A stretch of DNA of 64,000 nucleotides from contig JAHBZN010000001.1 in assembly GCA_019635415.1 (NCBI GenBank), positions 1,240,001-1,304,000 of the forward strand. Reading direction: 5' to 3'. A program made the translations under genes and the position numbers. Shown here in pieces: positions 29,929 to 38,098 of the stretch (its first letter is position 1; each line of letters begins with the position of its first letter). The notes beneath the pieces were generated by a model. That model was not told the origin of the DNA. It was given only the letters and a program-made list of their open reading frames with translations, and did not search any database. This DNA comes from Ramlibacter sp. Lineage in GTDB: Bacteria > Pseudomonadota > Gammaproteobacteria > Burkholderiales > Burkholderiaceae_C.

Positions 29929-32331
29929 ATGCCGAACACGATGCATCCCGGGGAGGACGGGTGGGGGCTGCTGACGCCGGTGCTCGCCGGCGGGGTGGCC
30001 GGCACAGCCCTGCAGTTGCAGCAGGCGCGGTTGTGGTCCTGGCCCGTCTACGCGGCCATGGCGGCGGCGGCCCTTGTCCTGATTGGATTGTCCGCTACCA
30101 AAAAAGGAGCGCAAGGGCGCCGGATGGGGCTGGCGCTGGTGGCCGCCGCCTTGTTCATGGCGGGGCAGTGTGGTTGGCGTGCCCAGGTCTTTGCCAGTCA
30201 GGCGCTGTCGCCCGCGCTGGAAGGCCGCGACCTGCGGGTGCAGGGGGTTGTCGCTGCCATGCCACAGCGCAGCGAGATCGGGCTGCGTTTCCGGCTGGCG
30301 GTGGAGGCTGCCTCGCTTGACGGCCAGCCTGTGGTCCTGCCACCCCAGCTCCTGCTGGGCTGGTACGCGGGCCAGGGCGGGGCCGACCCGTCGGGCCTGC
30401 CCACCGAGCTGCGCGCGGGGGAGCGCTGGGCCTTGACGGTGCGGCTCAAGGCTCCGCACGGCAACCTCAATCCCTGGGGTTTCGACTATGAGCTCTGGCT
30501 CTGGGAGCAGGGGCTGCAGGCGACCGGCTATGTGCGTGAGGGGCCGCGCGATGCCGAACCGCGGCGCATCGGGGCAAGCTGGTGGCATCCGGTGGAGCAG
30601 GCGCGCCAGTCGGTGCGCGACGCCATTCTGGCGCGGCTCGCGAACCGGCAGGCGGCCGGCACGGTGGCGGCGCTGGTCACGGGCGACCAGGCCGCCATCG
30701 AGCGCGCCGACTGGGATGTCTTCCGCGCCACGGGCGTGGCCCATTTGATGAGCATCTCGGGCCTGCACATCACGATGTTTGCCTGGGCTGCGGCCGCCCT
30801 GGTGGGCGCCGTCTGGCGCCGCAGCGCACGCTTGTGCCTGTGGTGGCCCGCGCCGCACGCGGCGCTGCTGGGCGGACTGGTGCTGGCCGCGGCGTACGCG
30901 CTGTTCAGTGGCTGGGGCGTGCCGTCCCAGCGCACCGTGATCATGCTGGCCACGGTCGGCTTGCTGCGCCTTGGCGGTCGCCGCTGGCCCTGGCCTGTGG
31001 TGTGGCTGCTGGCCTGCGCTGTGGTGCTGGCCTGGGACCCCTGGGCGCTGATGCAGCCGGGATTCTGGCTCAGCTTCGTGGCCGTGGGCGTCCTGTTTGC
31101 TACTGATTCAGGAGCAAGAAGTGACCAGCCAGCAAGGGCTACAGCCCGATTTCATGCACTTTTTCGGGAGCAGGCCGTGGTCACGGTGGCGCTGACACCG
31201 TTGACGTTGCTGCTGTTCGGCCAGGTGTCGGTCGTGGGCCTGGTGGCCAATCTGCTGGCCATTCCGTGGGTGACGCTGGTGGTCACGCCGCTGGCACTCG
31301 CGGGGGTGGCCCTGCCTGCGCTGTGGGACCTGGCCGCGCTCGCGGTGCAGGGGCTGGCCCTGTGGCTGGGCGCGCTGGCGGCGTTCCCCTTCGCGTCGGT
31401 CGCGGTGGCCGCGCCGCCGCCATGGGCCGGGGCGGCCGGGGTTCTGGGTGGGGTGCTGCTGGCCATGCGGTTGCCCTGGAGCCTGCGCGCGCTGGGCGTG
31501 CCGCTGCTGCTGCCGGTGCTGTTGTGGCAGTCGCCGCGCCCCGCGCCGGGGGAGTTCGAATTGCTGGCGGCCGATGTCGGCCAGGGCAACGCCGTGATCG
31601 TGCGCACGGCCGGGCACACGCTGGTGTACGACACCGGGCCGCGCTACAGCCGGGAGGCTGACGCCGGCCACCGTGTGCTCGTGCCCCTGCTGCGCGCGCT
31701 GGGCGAGCATGTGGACCTGCTGCTGCTGAGCCATCGGGACAGCGACCACACCGGCGGCGCGGCGGCGGTGCTGGCCATGCAGCCGCAGGCATCGCTGCTG
31801 AGTTCGCTGGAAGCCGGGCACGAATTGCTGGCGCTGCGGCCCGGCACGCGCTGCGTGGCGGGGCATCAATGGGAATGGGATGGTGTCCGGTTCGAGTTGC
31901 TGCATCCACAGGCTGGCGACTATGAAGCGGCGCGCAAGCCCAATGCCCTGAGCTGCGTGCTGCGCGTGGCGAACGGGAGACAGGCCGCATTGCTGGCCGG
32001 CGACATCGAACAACCGCAGGAAGAAGCGCTGCTGGCGGCCGGCGCCCTGCTGCGGGCCGACGTCTTGCTCGTGCCGCACCACGGCAGCAAGACCTCGTCC
32101 AGCGCCCGTTTCCTGGAGGCCGTCCAGCCCGTGCTGGCGCTCGCGCAGGCGGGTTATCGCAACCGGTTCGGGCATCCCCATCCGCTGGTGCTCCAGCGCT
32201 ATGAGGAGCGCGGCATCCGTGTGGTGGACTCGCCGCACTGCGGCGCGGCGCTGTGGCGCTCGCTGGCGCCCGACACGGTCGAGTGCCAGCGCGAAACCGC
32301 GCGGCGCTACTGGCACCACCAAGGACCGTGA
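29929..32331 (+). CDS. comEC: ComEC/Rec2-type DNA uptake channel
   Basis: The 800-residue protein has the three-part layout of ComEC: an N-terminal OB-like DUF4131 domain, a central Competence membrane domain with about ten helices (signature GVAHLMSISGLHITMFAWAAA), and a C-terminal metallo-beta-lactamase domain containing SHRDSDHTGGAAAVLAM. It transports single-stranded DNA across the inner membrane during transformation. Two copies of the dispersed repeat (30094-30123 and 31096-31152) lie in frame in the coding sequence. The start at 29929 is the first ATG that gives a sensible N-terminus; 29941 is also possible. It is divergent from the transglutaminase/DUF2126 gene. Confidence 0.93.
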   Translation: MPNTMHPGEDGWGLLTPVLAGGVAGTALQLQQARLWSWPVYAAMAAAALVLIGLSATKKGAQGRRMGLALVAAALFMAGQCGWRAQVFASQALSPALEGRDLRVQGVVAAMPQRSEIGLRFRLAVEAASLDGQPVVLPPQLLLGWYAGQGGADPSGLPTELRAGERWALTVRLKAPHGNLNPWGFDYELWLWEQGLQATGYVREGPRDAEPRRIGASWWHPVEQARQSVRDAILARLANRQAAGTVAALVTGDQAAIERADWDVFRATGVAHLMSISGLHITMFAWAAAALVGAVWRRSARLCLWWPAPHAALLGGLVLAAAYALFSGWGVPSQRTVIMLATVGLLRLGGRRWPWPVVWLLACAVVLAWDPWALMQPGFWLSFVAVGVLFATDSGARSDQPARATARFHALFREQAVVTVALTPLTLLLFGQVSVVGLVANLLAIPWVTLVVTPLALAGVALPALWDLAALAVQGLALWLGALAAFPFASVAVAAPPPWAGAAGVLGGVLLAMRLPWSLRALGVPLLLPVLLWQSPRPAPGEFELLAADVGQGNAVIVRTAGHTLVYDTGPRYSREADAGHRVLVPLLRALGEHVDLLLLSHRDSDHTGGAAAVLAMQPQASLLSSLEAGHELLALRPGTRCVAGHQWEWDGVRFELLHPQAGDYEAARKPNALSCVLRVANGRQAALLAGDIEQPQEEALLAAGALLRADVLLVPHHGSKTSSSARFLEAVQPVLALAQAGYRNRFGHPHPLVLQRYEERGIRVVDSPHCGAALWRSLAPDTVECQRETARRYWHHQGP
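30094..30123 (+). repeat. Dispersed palindromic repeat, copy 5 (short form, inside comEC)
   Basis: GCTACCAAAAAAGGAGC is followed directly by GCAAGGGCGCCGG. The 24-bp middle section present in the long copies is missing. In frame it encodes LSATKKGAQGRRM in the N-terminal part of ComEC. Confidence 0.6.
31096..31152 (+). repeat. Dispersed palindromic repeat, copy 6 (long form, inside comEC)
   Basis: This 57-bp stretch is the best-preserved long copy: TTTGCTACTGATTCAGGAGC, then AAGAAGTGACCAGCCA, then GCAAGGGCTACAGCCCGATTT. It encodes a polar stretch (FATDSGARSDQPARATARF) interrupting a region of membrane helices, consistent with insertion in a loop. Confidence 0.75.
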
Positions 32332-32343
32332 TGAAGGAATCGG

Positions 32344-32371
32344 TGGACCGGGGCCCGGAACTTGCTATGCT
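32344..32371 (+). promoter_or_regulatory. Candidate promoter of the split ATP-grasp/alpha-E operon
   Basis: TGGACC (32344-32349) and TATGCT (32366-32371) are 16 bp apart, in the 60 bp between comEC and the ATP-grasp gene. The start of transcription would be close to the AGGAGA ribosome site that precedes the ATG. Only a moderate match. Confidence 0.35.
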
Positions 32372-32391
32372 GGTGGCAGGAGATAGCCTTT

Positions 32392-33891
32392 ATGCAGAAA
32401 TTCGACGAGATGTATGCCCAACTGCCGGGCATCGGTCAGACCCAGACACAAGGCCAATCTCAGGGCTCCCCCGCGGGCCCCGGCCAGGACGGCGACGTCC
32501 GCGCGCACTACCAGGCGTATGCGCGCTGGCTGGCGCGCCAGCCGGAGGACGTGATGCGGGACCGGCGCGAGGAAGCCGAGATGATCTTCCGCCGCGTCGG
32601 CATCACCTTTGCGGTGTATGGCGCCAAGGACGAGGACGGCTCGGGCACCGAGCGGCTGATTCCGTTTGATCTGATTCCGCGCATCATCCCCGCGCACGAG
32701 TGGGCCAGCATGGAGCAGGGCCTGGTGCAGCGGGTGACGGCCCTGAACCGCTTTCTGCACGACGTCTATCACGACCAGGACATCATCAAGGCCGGCATCA
32801 TCCCGGCCGAGCAGATCCTCAACAACGCGCAGTACCGCAAGGAAATGGCGGGCGTGTACGTGCCGCACCATGTGTACTCGCACATCTCGGGCGTGGACAT
32901 CGTGCGCGCCCCCAACGCGAAGGGCGAGGGCGAGTACTACGTCCTCGAGGACAACCTGCGCGTGCCCAGCGGCGTGAGCTACATGCTGGAAGACCGCAAG
33001 ATGATGATGCGGCTGTTCCCTGACCTGTTCTCCAGCCACCGTGTGGCGCCGGTCATGCACTACCCCGACCTGCTGCTGGAGACGCTGCGTGCCTCGGCCC
33101 AGCCCGGTGTGGCCGATCCGACGGTGGTGGTGCTCACCCCCGGCATGTACAACAGCGCCTACTTCGAGCACGCTTTCCTCGCTCAGCAGATGGGCATCGA
33201 GCTGGTTGAAGGCCAGGATCTGATGGTCAAGGACCGCTTCGTGTACATGCGCACCACGCGCGGACCGGTGCGCGTCGACGTGATCTACCGCCGCGTCGAC
33301 GACGACTTCCTGGACCCGCTGGTGTTCCGTCCCACCAGCACGCTGGGCTGCGCCGGTCTGCTGGACGCCTACCAGGCGGGCAATGTGAGCATCTGCAACG
33401 CCATCGGGACGGGGGTGGCCGACGACAAGTCGATCTACCCCTACGTGCCCAAGATGATCGAGTTCTACCTGGGCGAGAAGCCTATTCTGAACAACGTGCC
33501 CACCTACATGTGCCGCAACCCGGAGGACCTGAAGTACACGCTGGCCAACCTCAAGGACCTGGTCGTCAAGGAGGTCCATGGCGCGGGCGGCTACGGCATG
33601 CTGGTCGGCCCGGCGGCCACCAAGGCCGAGATCGAGGAGTTCCGCAAGGCCGTGGAGGCCAATCCCGGTGGCTACATCGCCCAACCCACGCTGAGCCTGT
33701 CGAGCTGCCCGACCTTTGTGGAGAGCGGCGTGGCGCCGCGCCACATCGACCTGCGGCCGTTCGTGCTCAGCGGCCGCGAGGTGCAGATGGTGCCCGGCGG
33801 CCTCACGCGCGTGGCCCTCAAGGAAGGCTCGCTGGTCGTCAATTCGTCCCAGGGTGGCGGCACCAAGGACACCTGGATCCTGGAGGTCTGA
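32392..33891 (+). CDS. Circularly permuted ATP-grasp protein (split form)
   Basis: The 499-residue protein is a stand-alone version of the ATP-grasp half of the 872-residue fusion. It has DLIPRIIPAHEWASMEQGLV, LEDNLRVPSGVSYMLEDRK, LTPGMYNSAYFEHAFLAQQMG and VKEVHGAGGYGMLVGP, all characteristic of DUF404/407. It should use ATP to form an amide bond with an unknown acceptor. AGGAGA sits 8 nt before the ATG. A Gln/Gly-rich low-complexity linker occupies residues 15-40. It is followed by the alpha-E partner after 2 bp. Confidence 0.93.
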   Translation: MQKFDEMYAQLPGIGQTQTQGQSQGSPAGPGQDGDVRAHYQAYARWLARQPEDVMRDRREEAEMIFRRVGITFAVYGAKDEDGSGTERLIPFDLIPRIIPAHEWASMEQGLVQRVTALNRFLHDVYHDQDIIKAGIIPAEQILNNAQYRKEMAGVYVPHHVYSHISGVDIVRAPNAKGEGEYYVLEDNLRVPSGVSYMLEDRKMMMRLFPDLFSSHRVAPVMHYPDLLLETLRASAQPGVADPTVVVLTPGMYNSAYFEHAFLAQQMGIELVEGQDLMVKDRFVYMRTTRGPVRVDVIYRRVDDDFLDPLVFRPTSTLGCAGLLDAYQAGNVSICNAIGTGVADDKSIYPYVPKMIEFYLGEKPILNNVPTYMCRNPEDLKYTLANLKDLVVKEVHGAGGYGMLVGPAATKAEIEEFRKAVEANPGGYIAQPTLSLSSCPTFVESGVAPRHIDLRPFVLSGREVQMVPGGLTRVALKEGSLVVNSSQGGGTKDTWILEV

Positions 33892-33893
33892 AC

Positions 33894-34853
33894 ATGCTTT
33901 CCCGTACCGCCGACCACCTGTTCTGGATGTCCCGCTACACCGAGCGCGCCGAGAACACCGCGCGCATGCTGGACGTCAACTACCAGACCTCGCTGCTGCC
34001 CCAGTCCACCGCCGTGGCCCAGGTGGGCTGGCAGGGCCTGCTGTCGATCAGCGAGCTGCTGCCGTCCTACACCGCCAAGCATGGCGAGGTGGATGCCGCG
34101 CGCGTGATGGAGTTCATGGTGAAGGACGAGAACAACCCCTCGTCCATCGTCTCCTGCCTCAAGGCCGCGCGCGAGAACGCGCGCGCCGTGCGGGGCACGC
34201 TCACCACCGAGGCCTGGGAGACGCAGAACCAGACCTGGCTTGAAGTCAACCGCATGCTGCGCACGGGCCAATTCGAGCGTGACCCGGGTCAGTTCTTCGA
34301 GTGGGTCAAGTTCCGCTCCCACCTGTCGCGCGGCGTGACCGTGGGCACCATGCTGATGGACGAGGCCCTGCATTTCATGCGCCTGGGCACTTTCCTGGAG
34401 CGAGCCGACAACACCGCCCGCCTGGTGGACGTCAAGTTCCACGCGGTGCAGAGCGATTTCTTCGGCGCTGCCACCGAGCAGGACCAGGAGTACGACTTCT
34501 ACCACTGGAGTTCCATCCTGCGCAGCGTCTCGGGTTTCGAGATCTACCGCAAGGTGTACCGCGACGTGATCAAGCCCGAGCGCGTGGCCGAATTGCTGAT
34601 CCTGCGCCAGGACATGCCGCGGTCGCTGCATGCCAGCCTCAACGAAGTGGTGGCCAACCTCGAGATGCTGGCCAACGACCAGTCGGCCGAAACCATCCGC
34701 CGCGCGGGCAAGTTGCGCGCCGACCTCAAGTGGGGCCACATCGACGAGATCCTCGCCACGGGCCTGCATGCCTTCCTCACGCAGTTCCTGGACCGAGTGA
34801 ACGAGCTGGGCTGGCGCATCAGCCGCGACTTCCTGGTGCCCGCTGGCGCCTGA
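33894..34853 (+). CDS. Alpha-E domain protein
   Basis: The 319-residue, all-helical alpha-E (DUF403) protein begins MLSRTADHLFWMSRYTERAEN, almost the same as the start of the alpha-E half in the fusion gene. Sequence such as LERADNTARLVDVKFH and LRQDMPRSLHASLNEV recurs in the family. The alpha-E domain always accompanies ATP-grasp partners and probably binds the substrate or carrier. The TPR/GT9-like gene follows after 1 bp. Confidence 0.93.
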   Translation: MLSRTADHLFWMSRYTERAENTARMLDVNYQTSLLPQSTAVAQVGWQGLLSISELLPSYTAKHGEVDAARVMEFMVKDENNPSSIVSCLKAARENARAVRGTLTTEAWETQNQTWLEVNRMLRTGQFERDPGQFFEWVKFRSHLSRGVTVGTMLMDEALHFMRLGTFLERADNTARLVDVKFHAVQSDFFGAATEQDQEYDFYHWSSILRSVSGFEIYRKVYRDVIKPERVAELLILRQDMPRSLHASLNEVVANLEMLANDQSAETIRRAGKLRADLKWGHIDEILATGLHAFLTQFLDRVNELGWRISRDFLVPAGA

Positions 34854-34854
34854 A

Positions 34855-36432
34855 ATGGCCGCGACGCCCCCTGAGGCGCTGCTGGAAGCCGGCCGTTTCC
34901 ACGAAGCCCTGGCCGCCTATGGCCAGGTGTTGCAACAGGACCCGGGCTCGCTCGACGCGCGCCTCGGGCTGGCCCGGGCCAGCGCGGGTTCGGGTGATCT
35001 GTGGGCCGCCGTGGCCTGGCTCAACGATGCCTGCCGCGTTGCGCCCACAGCCCGGGCGCCGGCGCACGACCTCGCCAGCCTGCTGCTGGCCCGCCATCAG
35101 GTGGCGCAGGCGCTGCCGGTGTACGAGCGCCTGTACGGCGCCTTGCAGGCGCGGGACCGCGTGACCCTGCTGCACTACGGCTTCTGCCTGGAGCAGGCCG
35201 GCCGGCTCGACGAGGCCGCCGCCCGCTACCGCGAGGCGCTGGCCCAGGAGCCAGATTTCATGGAGGCGCACGTCAACCTGGCCGGCATCCTGTGGCGGCT
35301 GGAAGACCACGCGGGCTCGCTGGTGCATGCACAAAAGGCGGTCGAACTCGCGCCGGACCATCCCTACGCCGTGCGCATCCTGGGCACGGCGCTGCTGCAC
35401 CTGAACCGGCTCGATGACGCGCAGGCCGCCCTGAGCCGGGCCCTGGCGCTGCAGCCCGGCCTGGCGCTGGCGCAGATTGATCTGGCGCTGGCGCAGCTGC
35501 TGGCGGGCCGCCTCGAGGAAGGGTGGATCACCTACCGGCAGCGCTGGAATGACACCCAGCGCATGGTGCGCCCGGCGTTCTTCCAGCCGGCGTTGGAGTG
35601 GCCGGGCCCCGGCCAGCAGCCGCTGCAGGGCCAGCGCGTGCTGGTCTACGCCGAGCAGGGGTTGGGCGATGTCATCCAGTTCATCCGCTACGCGGCCTAC
35701 CTGCAGGCTGATGGGGCCACCGTGCACGCGGTGGTGCAGCCCGAACTGATCCCGCTGGTGGAAACCATGCCCGGTGTGAACTGCTTCAAGCCCGGGGTGG
35801 ACATCGTGGCTGACTGGCACGTGGCGCTGCTGGACCTGCCCCTGCACTACGGGACGACCCTGGCCAATGTGCCGGCGCGGGTGCCCTACCTGCGCGCACC
35901 GGCGGCGCGACGGACCCACTGGCAGGAACGGCTGGCCCCCTGGCAGGGTCAGCCCAAGGTGGGGCTGGCCTGGGCTGGGGCGGCGGTGCAGGTCAACAAC
36001 CGCAACCGCAGCCTTCCGCTCAGTGACCTGTTGCCGCTGGCGGACCAGGAAGGGGTGCAGTGCTTCAGCCTCCAGAAATCCGACGGGGGCGGCTACACCG
36101 ATGTGCCGCCCGATGACGTGCGCCGGACGGGCCGCCTGCTGGACTTCACCGGCGACTGGCAGGACTTTGCCGACAGCGCAGCGATGATCGAGTGCCTGGA
36201 CCTGGTCATCACGGTGGACAGCGCAGTGGCTCACCTGGCCGGGGCGCTGGGCCGGCCTGTGTGGGTCCTGCTCCCGCCCAATCCCGACTGGCGCTGGCTG
36301 CTCGAGCGCGACGATTCACCGTGGTACCCCGGCATGCGATTGTTCCGTCGCGGCTTCGGCGAGGCCCGGGCGGCCCAGGTGGCCCGGGTGGCGTCGGCCC
36401 TGCAGGAATGGCTTCGTCGCCCGGGTGGCTGA
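34855..36432 (+). CDS. TPR protein with C-terminal GT9-like domain
   Basis: The 525-residue protein has five or six TPR units in the first 230 residues (for example HVNLAGILWRLEDHAGSLVHAQKAVELAP) and a C-terminal part similar to glycosyltransferase family 9 heptosyltransferases: VLVYAEQGLGDVIQFIRYAA, LPLHYGTTLANVPARVPYL, and the DSAVAHLAGALGRPVWVLL motif that binds the nucleotide sugar. Such TPR-GT9-like proteins are widespread, and their acceptor is unknown. It starts 1 bp after the alpha-E stop, so it is translated from the same mRNA. Confidence 0.87.
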   Translation: MAATPPEALLEAGRFHEALAAYGQVLQQDPGSLDARLGLARASAGSGDLWAAVAWLNDACRVAPTARAPAHDLASLLLARHQVAQALPVYERLYGALQARDRVTLLHYGFCLEQAGRLDEAAARYREALAQEPDFMEAHVNLAGILWRLEDHAGSLVHAQKAVELAPDHPYAVRILGTALLHLNRLDDAQAALSRALALQPGLALAQIDLALAQLLAGRLEEGWITYRQRWNDTQRMVRPAFFQPALEWPGPGQQPLQGQRVLVYAEQGLGDVIQFIRYAAYLQADGATVHAVVQPELIPLVETMPGVNCFKPGVDIVADWHVALLDLPLHYGTTLANVPARVPYLRAPAARRTHWQERLAPWQGQPKVGLAWAGAAVQVNNRNRSLPLSDLLPLADQEGVQCFSLQKSDGGGYTDVPPDDVRRTGRLLDFTGDWQDFADSAAMIECLDLVITVDSAVAHLAGALGRPVWVLLPPNPDWRWLLERDDSPWYPGMRLFRRGFGEARAAQVARVASALQEWLRRPGG

Positions 36433-36501
36433 TGCCTGGACCCTGAAGCCTGCCATGGCCTTGGGGGCCTTCCTGGCCCGTGTCTTTCCTTCGGCCCGGA
36501 G

Positions 36502-36867
36502 TCACGCGGCCGCCGGGGCCTGATCGATGAAACCGATGACCTGGCGGATACGGCCCTCACGCAGCACCACCACGTCGCTGCCCTTGACCGGCGGCGGCGC
36601 CCCGTCCGGGCCGAGCGACCAGGCCAGGCGCACAAATTCGCCATGGCCGTCGGGCGTGCCCAGCAAGGTGAAGCGGAATCCCTCAAACCGTTGGTGTACC
36701 GCGGCCACCAGGGCGCCGATGCCTTCGGCACTGGTGGCGTTCATCATCGGATCGGCGTAGCACGCGTCGGCGCTCCAGTGCCGGTCGAGCAGGGCCCGGC
36801 GCTGCGCGGGGTCGGTGGCGTTCCAGGTGGCGATATAGGCCTGGGCGATGGACAAGGGGTCTGACAT
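36502..36867 (-). CDS. NTF2-like / SnoaL-like protein
   Basis: The 121-residue protein has the helix-rich start MSDPLSIAQAYIATWNATDP followed by the curved sheet of the NTF2-like superfamily, with AGIGALVAAVHQRFEGFRF-type sequence and a C-terminal RIRQVIGFIDQAP. Members are often small-molecule binding proteins or isomerases; nothing defines the ligand. It has its own short leader with GGAGAA in front of the ATG. The mltB gene follows upstream on the same strand. Confidence 0.8.
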   Translation of the reverse strand: MSDPLSIAQAYIATWNATDPAQRRALLDRHWSADACYADPMMNATSAEGIGALVAAVHQRFEGFRFTLLGTPDGHGEFVRLAWSLGPDGAPPPVKGSDVVVLREGRIRQVIGFIDQAPAAA

Positions 36868-36973
36868 GAGGGTTCTCCAGAAAATGGACCGGAGGATTCC
36901 GGCTTTCTGGACGTTACGGCGCGGCTGGCTGGGGGTCGATGACCCCGCAGGTCATGGGCCGTCCCGGGTGCGC

Positions 36974-38098
36974 TCAACGCCCCAGGGCTGCCTTGACTTC
37001 GTTGCCCAGTTCGATCACCGCCATGGCGTAGTAGCTGCTCCAGTTGTAGCGGGTGATGGCGTAGAAGTTGTCGGTGCCGGCCACATACTGGGGAGGATCG
37101 TCACCGTTTTGCAGTTCCACCAGGGCCAGCGGGCCGGTGTGGTTCAGCGCGTCACCTTCGAGCACTGCCCCCTTGGCCATGAAGCTGGCCACGCTGAAGG
37201 TGGGCAGGATGTCGGGCGCCAGCAGGGCGTCCAGCTCGAGCGCGGCGGTGTCGAAGCGCACCGGGTAGTGCGTGGGCATGCCGGGCTGCCAGTTGAAGGC
37301 CTTGAAATAGCTGGCCACCGAGCCGATCACGTCGGCTGGGCTGCCGCTCAGGTCGATGCGGCCGTCGCCGTCGAAGTCGACCGCGTATTTGAGGCGGCTG
37401 CTGGGCATGAACTGCGGCATGCCCATGGCGCCGGCATAGCTGCCCAGCGGCTGCGGCGGGTCGGCGCCGAGCCGGCTCTGCAGGGTCAGGAACTGCTCCA
37501 GTTCGTTGCGGAAGAACTCACTGCGTTCAGCCGCGCGGGGGTGGCTGTCGGGAAAGTCGAACGCCAGTGTGGCCAGGGCGTCGATGACGCGGAAATGGCC
37601 TGTCTGCTGTCCGTAGATGGTTTCCACGCCAATGATGCCGACGATGATTTCGGGGGGAACGCCGTACTCGCGTTCGGCGCGCGCCAGCGCCTCGCGGTTG
37701 GCGTCCCAGAAGCGCACGCCAGCGTTGATGCGGTGGGCGTCGATGAAGCGGCTGCGGTAGACCCGCCAGTTCTTGGCCACGCCCCGGGGGGCGGGCTGCA
37801 TGAGCTTGATGACGGTGGGCAGCTTCTGCGCCTGGCTCAGGGCCTGGCGGACCCAGGCGGGATCGAGGTCGCGGCGCTGCGCCAGGTCATCGGCGTAGCG
37901 CATCACGTCCTCGCGCTGCGCATAGGGCGTACCGGCTGGCCGCGGCGGCGCCTTGGCGGCCTTCTTGGCCCGCTGGGGGCCGTGCGCTGGTGCGTGTTTG
38001 GAGCGTTTTGCAGCGTCAGCCCCCGTGGACAGGGCGCATGCTGCTATGAAAAGAGGAGCAAAAAGAAGTCGGCGCAAAAGAAGGGTCACTTGGGCCAT
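36974..38098 (-). CDS. mltB: Membrane-bound lytic murein transglycosylase B
   Basis: The 374-residue protein belongs to the MltB family: signal peptide, then VKLMQPAPRGVAKNWRVYRSRF, GVPPEIIVGIIGVETIYGQQTG (catalytic Glu in GVETIYG) and GAMGMPQFMPSSRLKYAVDFDGDG. It cleaves the glycan strands of murein. The frame overlaps the TgpA-like gene by 13 bp. The signal peptide core is coded within a dispersed repeat (38043-38075), unusual for such a functional segment. The ATG at 38098 gives a typical basic-hydrophobic signal start. Confidence 0.93.
   Translation of the reverse strand: MAQVTLLLRRLLFAPLFIAACALSTGADAAKRSKHAPAHGPQRAKKAAKAPPRPAGTPYAQREDVMRYADDLAQRRDLDPAWVRQALSQAQKLPTVIKLMQPAPRGVAKNWRVYRSRFIDAHRINAGVRFWDANREALARAEREYGVPPEIIVGIIGVETIYGQQTGHFRVIDALATLAFDFPDSHPRAAERSEFFRNELEQFLTLQSRLGADPPQPLGSYAGAMGMPQFMPSSRLKYAVDFDGDGRIDLSGSPADVIGSVASYFKAFNWQPGMPTHYPVRFDTAALELDALLAPDILPTFSVASFMAKGAVLEGDALNHTGPLALVELQNGDDPPQYVAGTDNFYAITRYNWSSYYAMAVIELGNEVKAALGR
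38043..38075 (+). repeat. Dispersed palindromic repeat, copy 7 (inside mltB signal peptide)
   Basis: GCTATGAAAAGAGGAGC followed by AAAAAGAAGTCGGCGC; the same end (GAAGTCGGC) occurs in the copy at 58256-58293. It is read on the minus strand within mltB, giving hydrophobic residues RRLLFAPLFIA of the signal peptide. Confidence 0.55.

Noticed and set aside
36877..36910. Nested inverted repeats (CCAGAAA/TTTCTGG and CCGGA/TCCGG) upstream of the NTF2-like gene
   Set aside because: Could be a hairpin or operator, but there is no T run, and the arms are short; not enough to call a terminator or a site.
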